Origin: UBA6183 sp943372215
Lineage (GTDB): Bacteria > Bacteroidota > Bacteroidia > UKL13-3
Reading direction: 5' to 3'
DNA: 64,000 nucleotides
Assembly: GCA_943372215.1 (NCBI GenBank)
Contig: CALRXU020000010.1
Span: 62,001-126,000 of the forward strand
Made by a program: the position numbers and the translations under genes
The notes under the pieces: generated by a model
The model's input: only the letters and a program-made list of their open reading frames with translations
Told to the model about the DNA's origin: nothing
Database searches by the model: none
Part shown: piece by piece, positions 26,214 through 33,594 of the stretch
Layout: each line of letters opens with the position of its first letter
Position numbering within the stretch: the first letter of the stretch is position 1

Positions 26214-28837
26214 AATTTTGCAGGGTTGGATATAATCGGTAATCTGATTGTAAAGGAACTTCCTTTACCAACGGTTGATTCTAACGCTATTTTACCATTA
26301 AGTTTATTTATTGACTCTTTAACAATATAAAGCCCAAGACCTGATCCAACGGATTTTTCAGAAACACGATAAAACATGTCAAATATTTTTTCATGTGCTT
26401 CTGGTTTTATACCGATTCCATTATCGCGAATGGTAATCACTATTTCCTTATCGGATTGAAAAGAACTGACTTGAACCCATGGATTAGGAACATCAAGATT
26501 TTGATACCTGATAGCATTAGAAATAAGGTTGTTTAAAATAATATTTAATCGGTCCTTATCCGAAACAAATGTGAAGTTATCGTCAACATCAATTTGAATA
26601 GCCACTCTTCTGGTATTACCACCAATAAACTTTAAGTTTTCAATAATACCATCTAAAATAAGTTTGAGATTAGATAATTCCAGATTAGCTTCCTGTCGCG
26701 CATTGCGAGAATAATCTAAAATATCTGTGATGAAACCATCCAGTTTTTTCACATTGGTACTCATCATTGTGAGGTAGCTTAGCATTAATTCATCTTGAGT
26801 ATCTTCAGTAGCGATATTAATAATTCCTAACATAGAACTCAATGGGGCACGTAAATCATGTGAAACACTATATACAAAACGATCCAACTCTGTGTTTGAC
26901 TTTTGAAGCTCTTCATTTTGTTGGGCCAGTTTTTCTTGAGTTTCTTTTCTTATAGAAGATTCTATTTCAATCGTTACCATGTCGGCAATAGAAGAGGTAA
27001 ATAACTGTTCCTCTTCTGTCCATTCTTTCATTATTTCTGTTTGCTCATGGCAAACTACCCCTATAATTTTACCTTCAAGTCTAATCGGAATATCTAACAT
27101 GGATGCGATTCCAAGCGGGGTTAAATAAGCAGTAGAAAACTCGCTAGTGGCTGGGTGGGTATGGGCATTTTTTGCCGCAATTACGCGGTTTTTTGCCAAT
27201 GCGTTAAAATAACTCGGAAAATCGTTCTCATAAAGTACCATTCCATCTTGAAAGGAGTCATCATTTTTAATATAAAGAGATTCACATTTAATAGCACTGT
27301 GATCCTCGTTATAGAGCCAGATGCTTACCCTTGCTATATTTAGTGCAATAGCATCTGCTTTAACTATTTCTTCAAGTCGTGCCTTTAGGGTATAATTTTT
27401 TGAGGAGCTTAAACTTAGTAATGTTTTTTGGAACTCAATATTCTTTTCAGCTTTTGTAGTCAGCAAGCGATTGGCATTATCTAATCGTTGGCAGGCTAAT
27501 TTATATGCGGTAATGTCTCTCCAATGAACCAATAGGATCTCTTTATTTCCCATAAGAATTTTAGTAAGACTTACGTCCACCGAAAACAAGGTGCCGTCTA
27601 ACTTTTTGTGTGTCCACTCAAATTGCGTGCTGCCTTCAAGATAAGCTTCTGCCTCATTGAGTTTGATTTTTTCAGAAGAAAGAGTGCCGTCTAACTGGTA
27701 CTCAGGAGAAAATAGTTTGGGGTGTTTACCAATAACCTGACTTTTGTTGGTAGCCCCTAAGATTTTTACAGCAGCTTCATTACAATCAAAAAAGGATTGG
27801 TCTTCGCCCAATAATAAAATGGGGTCTCTTGCATTTGAGAATAGTGAATGAAAATGTTGCTCGCGTTGTTTGAGCTCGCTAATAAGCACTTGTTTTTCTT
27901 GTTCCGCTTTCTGCTTTTCGGTTATATCAGTAAAAAATCCTTGGGTGGCAATAACTTCATTGTTTTTTATTTGTGGCACCACATTTCCTTCAACCACTAC
28001 TTTCCTTCCATCTTTAGCTACTAAAACGGTGGTAAAATTGTGCAATTGTTCTCCTTGCATTACCCGCTTAAAGGCCTCCAAACAAACATCATAGTGTTCA
28101 AGGCATAACACATCAAAAATAGTTTTGCTCAACAGGTCTTCTTCGGTATAGCCCAGTGTTTGTTTCCAGGAGTTATTTACGAATATAAATTGCCCATTTT
28201 TATCAACACTTTGAATCAAATCATGGCTTGACTCAATAATGGCACTAAACAATTCTCGGCTTTCCTTTAGCTTTATTTCAGCCTCTTTTTTACTAGTTAT
28301 ATCTGTTGAAACGCCATTTATTTTGTACACCTTATTGAGTGTATCTTTAAAGGGAGTAACTTTTGTTTCAATCCACTTTATCGAGCCATCTGCATGTTTA
28401 ATGCGGTACTCAAATACACAAGGCTCACCCTTCATTTTAAAAAGTGGAATATTTCTAAAATTAACCTTGTCTTGCCTTACAACCATATCATACCATAATG
28501 TTGGATTCTTGTAGAATTCTTCTGGTTTGTAGCCATAAAGTTTTTCACAAACGGGCGATATCAGTAGTACTTTGTTATTCCTAAGATCAGTTGAGAAGAA
28601 GACCTCGTCTATGTTTTCGAATAGCGCCTTAAGGTTTTGATGAGATTTTTTCTGGGCATCATTAAGTTCAATCATTTCCTCTGAGCTGATTTCTATGGTT
28701 CGCTCTAGCATTAGCAGATCGTTTTCAAAGTGCTCATAAGAAGCGTTAACCGTATCCAATAGGCTCGTAAGCTTTTCGGATGCGGGTTCAACTGATAAGT
28801 GCTTTTGAATTTGCCGTTGTAAAAGTTTATGATACAT
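26210..28837 (-). CDS. Soluble multi-PAS/GAF sensor histidine kinase
   Basis: This 875-residue kinase has no visible membrane segment. Residues 1-60 are helical. Three PAS domains follow (about 65-185, 195-310, 325-440; for example FIFVNNSWKQTLGYTEEDLL), then a GAF domain (about 455-620, GIASMLDIPIRLEGKIIGVV). A short coiled coil leads to HisKA with H660 (YSVSHDLRAP), then HATPase with DNGIGIKPEAHEKIF and GSGLGLYIV. It autophosphorylates in response to unknown cytoplasmic signals. The coupled CheY-like gene directly downstream is its likely target. Confidence 0.92.
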   Translation of the reverse strand: MYHKLLQRQIQKHLSVEPASEKLTSLLDTVNASYEHFENDLLMLERTIEISSEEMIELNDAQKKSHQNLKALFENIDEVFFSTDLRNNKVLLISPVCEKLYGYKPEEFYKNPTLWYDMVVRQDKVNFRNIPLFKMKGEPCVFEYRIKHADGSIKWIETKVTPFKDTLNKVYKINGVSTDITSKKEAEIKLKESRELFSAIIESSHDLIQSVDKNGQFIFVNNSWKQTLGYTEEDLLSKTIFDVLCLEHYDVCLEAFKRVMQGEQLHNFTTVLVAKDGRKVVVEGNVVPQIKNNEVIATQGFFTDITEKQKAEQEKQVLISELKQREQHFHSLFSNARDPILLLGEDQSFFDCNEAAVKILGATNKSQVIGKHPKLFSPEYQLDGTLSSEKIKLNEAEAYLEGSTQFEWTHKKLDGTLFSVDVSLTKILMGNKEILLVHWRDITAYKLACQRLDNANRLLTTKAEKNIEFQKTLLSLSSSKNYTLKARLEEIVKADAIALNIARVSIWLYNEDHSAIKCESLYIKNDDSFQDGMVLYENDFPSYFNALAKNRVIAAKNAHTHPATSEFSTAYLTPLGIASMLDIPIRLEGKIIGVVCHEQTEIMKEWTEEEQLFTSSIADMVTIEIESSIRKETQEKLAQQNEELQKSNTELDRFVYSVSHDLRAPLSSMLGIINIATEDTQDELMLSYLTMMSTNVKKLDGFITDILDYSRNARQEANLELSNLKLILDGIIENLKFIGGNTRRVAIQIDVDDNFTFVSDKDRLNIILNNLISNAIRYQNLDVPNPWVQVSSFQSDKEIVITIRDNGIGIKPEAHEKIFDMFYRVSEKSVGSGLGLYIVKESINKLNGKIALESTVGKGSSFTIRLPIISNPAKL

Positions 28838-29201
28838 ATTTAGTTTTCAGTTAAGGTTGTGATAGTCTTTGTTTGGTTGTATAACTGACATTCAGCAATA
28901 CCCAAAGAGGGGGAAAATTCAGCATAAGCATAAAACCCTGTAATGGCTGTATCGCCTCCGGTTTTTTCCCATCCATGGGTAAGTGTAAATTTTTCCTGCT
29001 CTATTTTCACAAGTGTAAATTATTATCGAAATTCACTTTAACTAGATGCAAGATAAAGTAAACAACTTGTAAAATAAGCATTAAAAAAGTATTAATGGCT
29101 GTTTAAGAGTATAAACTGCAATTTTGCGAGTGAGTCTTAACTGGTATTATTGGGTTAAGATTGGCCTTTAGTCAGTTAGGCACTTCCAAATCAATTATTG
29201 A
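28838..29201. other. Intergenic region without recognised gene
   Basis: This 364-bp gap is AT-rich. The decamer AAGTGTAAAT occurs twice near 28980 and 29012, and a CCCAAAGAGGGGG stretch near 28901 resembles the small palindrome at 2613-2625. I see no convincing ORF, RNA gene or terminator. It presumably holds the promoter of the kinase gene on the minus strand. Confidence 0.5.
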
Positions 29202-29735
29202 TTAATTTAACAACGCCCCTGTAATATCATTCAGTTTGTCATCCGTAAATTCCCCTTGTGTTTGGTACAAAACGCTTCCATCCGTTTCCAATACAATAAA
29301 ATGAGGAATTGATTTATCGGTAATGTTCAACGACTTGGTTAATTCATTCAACTCATTATCGGTGTACATAAAATTGGCGTGGTACTTTTTGTCCACTTCC
29401 GTTTTGGCTTTTTTAATCATTTCAGGCAAAGCAATTTTTGCCAGCCCTTTTACCGCGCCTACAAAACACAACCTAGCTTGGTACATGTTCCCACCCATCA
29501 TCCCTCCCATGCCATCAGCCACTAGGCTGTTGTATAAAGGCTGCGCCCATTTTTGCATGTATTTATCTGCCCTGGTGCTTAACATCAAGGCAATTACAGT
29601 GCGTTTACCTGCAAAATCAGTGGGTACTTTCACGGCCTCATCCTTGAGGTTGGTGCAGGTAAGGGTAGGGAAAACAACTCCCGCTTTAAACGAGAGCAGT
29701 GCAAATAATACAAGGAGTAAAGAGAGTTTTTTCAT
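29202..29735 (-). CDS. Exported thioredoxin-fold-like protein, unknown function
   Basis: With the ATG at 29735 this is a 177-residue protein with a signal peptide (about 1-17, KKLSLLLVLFALLSFKAG). The upstream reading frame has a poor N-terminus and is not used. The mature part has a redoxin-like pattern: PTDFAGKRTVIALMLST near the N-terminus, then helices, then HFIVLETDGSVLYQTQGEF near the C-terminus. It lacks the CxxC redox motif, so disulfide exchange is unlikely. A glycine/methionine-rich loop (GMGGMMGGNMY, about 82-92) is unusual. Function unknown. Confidence 0.65.
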   Translation of the reverse strand: MKKLSLLLVLFALLSFKAGVVFPTLTCTNLKDEAVKVPTDFAGKRTVIALMLSTRADKYMQKWAQPLYNSLVADGMGGMMGGNMYQARLCFVGAVKGLAKIALPEMIKKAKTEVDKKYHANFMYTDNELNELTKSLNITDKSIPHFIVLETDGSVLYQTQGEFTDDKLNDITGALLN

Positions 29736-29866
29736 GCAGGTACAAACGTAACTATTTTCCAAAACAAATGAGATAACTTGTTTGGGGTAGTGCGTGCAGG
29801 CTGTCTTGTGATATTGCATGACTCCTCAATTTGCCTTTGCACCTATTTTCCTATTTCATACCCCCC

Positions 29867-29943
29867 AAAAGGGTGTTTTAGAAAGAAAATACCCCCTTTT
29901 TAGAAAAAAGAGTGTTTTCCTTTAAAAAAAAGGGTGTTTTCCC
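29867..29943. repeat. Three short related repeats, AAAAGGGTGTTTT type
   Basis: Related units lie at 29867-29879 (AAAAGGGTGTTTT), 29904-29920 (one base change, AGAGTG) and 29924-29943 (AAGGGTGTTTTCCC). The first forms an imperfect hairpin with AAAATACCC at 29887-29895. They lie in the 393-bp gene-free stretch 29736-30128 at the left edge of the accessory region. Function is unknown; they may be slippage products. Confidence 0.55.
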
Positions 29944-30020
29944 TATTGGTTAAAAGCTGGGTTTGGGGTAGGTTTGTTAAAAAGGGAATAAAAATAAAAC
30001 GAAACATATTTAGCCTAGAA

Positions 30021-30059
30021 GTTTCGCCTTATTGTGCTATACCTCCAATAAGGCGAAAC
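30021..30059. repeat. Perfect 14-bp inverted repeat flanked by repeats of its outer half
   Basis: GTTTCGCCTTATTG at 30021-30034 is exactly reverse-complemented at 30046-30059, with an 11-nt loop. The outer hexamer recurs just outside, as CGAAAC at 29999-30004 and GTTTCG at 30074-30079, giving a nested symmetric structure of about 80 bp. There is no T-run, so it is not a terminator. It sits 12 nt from the left boundary of the cassette-like insertion and could be a recombination or protein-binding site. Confidence 0.7.
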
Positions 30060-30091
30060 AATACGGTTATTGAGTTTCGCAGATAAGTAAG

Positions 30092-31174
30092 TTACCTGCA
30101 AGCGTAGCGGACGACACAGACACCGACAATGAAGAAGAAAATAATAATAATAATCGGAACAACAATTTTAGCAATAACAACAACTGCATTTACAATGGGA
30201 CTTTTTGACAAATTATTCGGTAAGACAAACCCACAACAGCCGACAACAACTTCTGCTACAAACGTAGGACATCAAGAAGAATGGGAGTTTTATTTCAGCA
30301 ACGTAAACGACAAGTTAGGTTCGCTGTTTGTTGACCTTGGACTTCGTAAAGTTGCACCAATGACAGACAAACCAAATGTTGTTTGGGTTTCAATTAAAAT
30401 GAATAATCCACGAGAAGACGGACTTTCATCACAAGAAGAAAGTGAGTTGCTTGGTGACATTGAAGATGCTTTAGTTGACAAAATTATTTCCAAACACAAC
30501 TCCATTTACGTTGGACGACTTACATCGTCAGGCGACAGAGATTTATATTTTTATTTTGGCGACACAACTCTTTATGACAAGACAATTTCAGAAGTTATGG
30601 TTGCTTATCCAAAGTATCAATTCGACTTTGGCTCAAAAGAAGATAAAGAATGGAGCGGCTATTTTGACTTTCTCTATCCGACACCACAACAATATCAAAA
30701 CATTCAAAACAGACGAGTAATTGAGCAATTAGAAAAAGGTGGCGACAAGTTGACAAAAGAGAGGGAAGTGTTTCATTGGATTTATTTCAAATCTGAAAGC
30801 GACAGAGAAAAGTTTTTAGAGAAAATTAAAAATGACAATTTCTCAATCGTAAGTAAAGACAGCGACAAATCTTGGGGAGAATTTGCTTACCGACTTCAAA
30901 TAAAACGAGTTGACAAGGTTGACCAAAACAGTGTTGACGACTACGTTATTTATTTATGGAAACTTGCAAACGAATTAAATGCAGAATATGACGGTTGGGA
31001 AACTTCAATTGAAAAAGACTAACCATGACGACAGACAGAACGCCAGCAGGTAACAGCACATTTGCAATAGGCGTGCAATTCGTCTCTGTATAACGAGATT
31101 TAAGTGGTTGTAAAATTCGTTTCCCTAAGTTACATTTGAGTTCAAACGCACGCCCATCGCAAATGTGCAAACCG
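30092..31174 (+). mobile_element. Candidate integron gene cassette carrying DUF695-RraB gene
   Basis: The left boundary box GTTACCT (30091-30097) is the exact reverse complement of AGGTAAC (31048-31054), and the match extends to 9 nt (GTTACCTGC). This is what a cassette predicts, because the first bases of a cassette pair with the R'' box of its own attC when circular. A long attC-like imperfect palindrome lies at the 3' end of the single gene, in the right orientation. Base usage differs from the neighbours (many GAC and ACA codons). No integrase gene is in the window. The boundaries are inferred from the G/TT cleavage rule. Confidence 0.6.
30129..31022 (+). CDS. DUF695-RraB two-domain protein
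   Basis: This 297-residue protein has an N-terminal hydrophobic helix (about 4-22), then a DUF695-like domain (about 48-175, EEWEFYFSNVNDK, VGRLTSSGDRDLYFYFG). The C-terminal domain resembles RraB, the regulator of RNase E (about 205-295, HWIYFKSESDREKFLEK, ending EYDGWETS). DUF695 and RraB are known to occur fused; a biological role for the fusion is not known to me. Another possible start is ATG at the MGLFDKLF segment, which would remove the helix. The gene fills the candidate integron cassette, and its frequent GAC/ACA codons contrast with the surrounding chromosome, supporting transfer. Confidence 0.7.
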   Translation: MKKKIIIIIGTTILAITTTAFTMGLFDKLFGKTNPQQPTTTSATNVGHQEEWEFYFSNVNDKLGSLFVDLGLRKVAPMTDKPNVVWVSIKMNNPREDGLSSQEESELLGDIEDALVDKIISKHNSIYVGRLTSSGDRDLYFYFGDTTLYDKTISEVMVAYPKYQFDFGSKEDKEWSGYFDFLYPTPQQYQNIQNRRVIEQLEKGGDKLTKEREVFHWIYFKSESDREKFLEKIKNDNFSIVSKDSDKSWGEFAYRLQIKRVDKVDQNSVDDYVIYLWKLANELNAEYDGWETSIEKD

Positions 31175-31180
31175 TTACGC
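31048..31180 (+). repeat. attC-like recombination site (imperfect palindrome)
   Basis: Outer arms GTAAC (31050-31054) and GTTAC (31174-31178) enclose GCACATTTGC (31056-31065) paired with GCAAATGTGC (31159-31168), then GGCGTGC (31070-31076) paired with GCACGCC (31148-31154). The arms are split by unequal spacers (1 nt against 5 nt; 4 against 4), as in attC sites, and a 71-nt loop closes the structure. It has AAC at one end and GTT at the other. The total length of about 130 nt is within the known attC range. The R' box GTTACGC has one mismatch to GTTRRRY. Confidence 0.6.
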
Positions 31181-31293
31181 TTTTATCATTATATTAGCTT
31201 GACAATTTATCCTTCGCAATAGCCACTAGCGGCCGTTGCGAAAACGTTGAAGAAAACTATTGCAAAATTGAAACTTTATTCTAGCATTACGAG

Positions 31294-32271
31294 ATGAATG
31301 AAAAGGCTTACGTTTTTATTGGAGATTTAATTGAGACTGAAGAACAGTTACCATTGAATTTATTTGAAGGATATTATTTAAGAAAGGCTTCGAGCTTTCA
31401 GCTAAAAAAAATTAAAGATTTTATTGACAAGTACATTGGACTTTTAACATTTTCCCTCAATAAATACGAAAGTCGCTATGAAAAAAGTGGAAAAAATGGT
31501 TATTCAATTATACCCGAAAATAAATCTCATTGGAAGTATTTTATAATTGAACATAACCAGCATCAGACAAAACAAGAGCTTCAACTTATACTAACACTGT
31601 CTTCACTAGACCTGACAATATTGTTTGAAGCTGTTTACATGGGGGGGGTACACTCAATTACAGGAAAACCTGTTCCTAGTATTATGGTATCTCAACTACG
31701 TACGATTAACTATTTTCATGATGATCAAATCCGCAGTCACCCTTATCCAAAGACGAGGAAAATTACAAAAAAATCTCTTGAGGAGTTAAATCATATTAAT
31801 TCACTATTGTTACACTTTGACAAAGTAAAGTTTCCTTTTATTAGTAAAGCCCTTGTTGATTTTATAAGTATTAAAGATATTTCTGAACGTTCTTCATTTA
31901 AAGTATTAAGCTATTTTTCTGTTTTAGAATTATTGTTAACTACATATCGACCTCGATCTTCAAACGATAGTTCCCTATCATCTCAACTTCAAAAGAAAAT
32001 CAGCCTACTCAACAATCAATTTAAAGATAAAATTGATATTCAAGCTTACTTTAAGGGTTCAGATACAAATACTTTAGAAACTATAATTGAAAAGCTTTAC
32101 CAATACAGAAATGATATAGCTCACGGTAATTCATCTGATTTTGAAAAGGACTTAAAAATATTAAAGAATCAAAAGCAGATCATTTTGCTCTTTCTACATG
32201 ATTTGCTTAAGCGTATTTTGATATTCTCGCTTGAGCAACCCCAGTTAATTTTGGATTTGAAGGCTTGCTAG
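31294..32271 (+). CDS. HEPN-domain (Apea-like) protein
   Basis: This 325-residue protein has no signal peptide or membrane segment. The C-terminal region (about 205-315) is all-helical and carries the HEPN signature R272-x4-H277 (YRNDIAHG), which in many HEPN proteins is the RNase active site. The N-terminal two thirds are not recognised. The overall look fits the Apea-like HEPN group, whose members often occur in accessory or defence regions. It stands alone: no MNT antitoxin gene is adjacent. It follows the attC-like site but I find no second attC after it, so it may belong to the host site rather than a cassette. The leader has a small inverted repeat TTCGCAA/TTGCGAA (31213-31242). Confidence 0.7.
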   Translation: MNEKAYVFIGDLIETEEQLPLNLFEGYYLRKASSFQLKKIKDFIDKYIGLLTFSLNKYESRYEKSGKNGYSIIPENKSHWKYFIIEHNQHQTKQELQLILTLSSLDLTILFEAVYMGGVHSITGKPVPSIMVSQLRTINYFHDDQIRSHPYPKTRKITKKSLEELNHINSLLLHFDKVKFPFISKALVDFISIKDISERSSFKVLSYFSVLELLLTTYRPRSSNDSSLSSQLQKKISLLNNQFKDKIDIQAYFKGSDTNTLETIIEKLYQYRNDIAHGNSSDFEKDLKILKNQKQIILLFLHDLLKRILIFSLEQPQLILDLKAC

Positions 32272-32285
32272 GAAGATTCAAAGTT

Positions 32286-32554
32286 CCCGTTCACGCGCAT
32301 CCCGCAAGTGGGACAAGTCTTACAATGCGTGTGCAGAGGCCACAATTAGATTTATAATGCATATGCAAATTACCTCCTAAGTGTGTTCAGCTTCGTTTAC
32401 TTTATCTCAACAATTTTTCAGCCTTCGCCAAATTGCTTAAAAATCCCTAGTTCACGCGCATTTCCGAATGCGTGTGCAATTTAACCGATGTTTTGTTATC
32501 CCCAGTTCATGTGCATCCCAAAAGCGGGACAAGCCTTGTAATACGTGTGCAATT
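32286..32554. repeat. Three copies of a palindromic intergenic repeat
   Basis: The copies lie at about 32286-32334, 32445-32480 and 32500-32554. Each begins CC(C)..GTTCACGCGCAT or a close variant (GTTCATGTGCAT) and ends with ATGCGTGTGCA or ATACGTGTGCA, so the ends pair with each other. The middle copy is the shortest: CACGCGCATT-TCCG-AATGCGTGTG, 9 of 10 pairs matching. Copies 1 and 3 carry an extra inner TCCC...GGGA hairpin followed by ACAAG. They fill the 304-bp gap between the HEPN gene and dusB and look like a REP-type dispersed element. Confidence 0.75.
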
Positions 32555-32575
32555 GCGCAGGTTCATGCATTATTC

Positions 32576-33565
32576 TTACACCCCCACTTCCTCGTAAGCA
32601 AACACCACTTCGCGTAAAACATCTTCAACGGCTTCGTAAGTTGGGGCCATAACCAAGCGGGTGCGGTATTCTTTAAAATTGGGTACTCCTTTAAAATATT
32701 GGGCATAATGCGGGCGCATTTCAAACACGCCAACAACTGGGCCCTTCCACCGTATGCTAAACTCCAAATGCTTTCTTAACACATTTACCCGTTCGCTTAC
32801 ATCGGGTGTAGGAAGCAATTGGCCAGTGGCAAAAAAATGTTTAATCTCGTTAAATATCCAAGGGTAGCCAATGGCCGCGCGGCCTATCATAATGCCATCT
32901 ACCCCAAAGCGGTTGCGGTAATCCAGTGCCTTTTGTGGAGAGTCAATATCACCATTGCCAAAAATAGGAATTTGTATGCGGGGGTTATTTTTTACTTTGG
33001 CAATTAAGCTCCAATCGGCTTCGCCTTTATACAACTGTGCCCGGGTTCTGCCATGCACGGTTAGTGCTTTAATGCCCACATCAAACAACCGTTCAGCCAC
33101 CTCTTCAATGTTTTTGCTTTGCTCGTCCCAGCCCAAACGGGTTTTAACCGTAACAGGTAACTTGGTTGATTTTACCACCCGTTCCGTAATTTTTACCATT
33201 TGAGGCAGGTCTTTTAAAATACCTGCACCCGCACCTTTACACACCACTTTTTTTACTGGGCATCCAAAGTTAATGTCCAGCAAATCAGGGTTGGTGGCAT
33301 CCACAATTTGGGCGGCAATGGCCATAGATTCTTCGTCTCCTCCAAAAATTTGTATGCCAATGGGTTTTTCGTACTCAAAAATATCTAGTTTTTTCAAGCT
33401 TTTAATGGCATCACGTATCAACCCCTCACTGCTGATAAACTCCGTGTACATCAAATCAGCTCCTTTATCTTTACACACTGCCCTAAAAGGCGGGTCACTC
33501 ACATCCTCCATTGGGGCCAATAAAAGCGGGAATTCTCCCAATTGTATGTTTCCTATCTCAACCAT
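32576..33565 (-). CDS. dusB: tRNA-dihydrouridine synthase DusB
   Basis: This 329-residue enzyme has the Dus family layout: a FMN-binding TIM barrel (about 1-245) starting PLLLAPMEDVSDPPFR, the active-site loop with the catalytic Cys in INFGCPVKKVVCKGAGAGIL, then KTRLGWD, TVHGRTRAQLYKG and GNGDI. A helical tRNA-binding domain (about 250-329) follows. It reduces uridines in tRNA to dihydrouridine using NADPH. The DusB subgroup is the usual one in Bacteroidota. It is divergent from the CPBP protease gene, with only 29 bp between the two start codons. Confidence 0.93.
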   Translation of the reverse strand: MVEIGNIQLGEFPLLLAPMEDVSDPPFRAVCKDKGADLMYTEFISSEGLIRDAIKSLKKLDIFEYEKPIGIQIFGGDEESMAIAAQIVDATNPDLLDINFGCPVKKVVCKGAGAGILKDLPQMVKITERVVKSTKLPVTVKTRLGWDEQSKNIEEVAERLFDVGIKALTVHGRTRAQLYKGEADWSLIAKVKNNPRIQIPIFGNGDIDSPQKALDYRNRFGVDGIMIGRAAIGYPWIFNEIKHFFATGQLLPTPDVSERVNVLRKHLEFSIRWKGPVVGVFEMRPHYAQYFKGVPNFKEYRTRLVMAPTYEAVEDVLREVVFAYEEVGV

Positions 33566-33568
33566 TGT

Positions 33569-33589
33569 TATATTTGCGCAGCAAAAATA
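33569..33589. promoter_or_regulatory. Face-to-face -7 promoter elements in the dusB/CPBP intergenic gap
   Basis: On the plus strand TATATTTG (33569-33576) matches TAnnTTTG and lies 18 nt before the ATG at 33595. On the minus strand TATTTTTG (33589-33582) also matches and lies 16 nt before the dusB ATG at 33565. No clear -33 TTTG is seen for either. Both promoters would start inside a 29-bp gap, so they should compete for RNA polymerase. Confidence 0.45.
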
Positions 33590-33594
33590 CGCAA

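Noticed and set aside
30021..30059. Terminator at the 14-bp palindrome
   Set aside because: There is no T-run on either side and no upstream gene reads into it.
32286..32554. CRISPR array
   Set aside because: Only three copies, of different lengths, each palindromic, with unequal spacing and no cas genes.
31175..32575. Second integron cassette carrying the HEPN gene
   Set aside because: A matching R'' box (GCGTAAC) and an attC palindrome were not found after the HEPN gene; the palindromes there are of another type.
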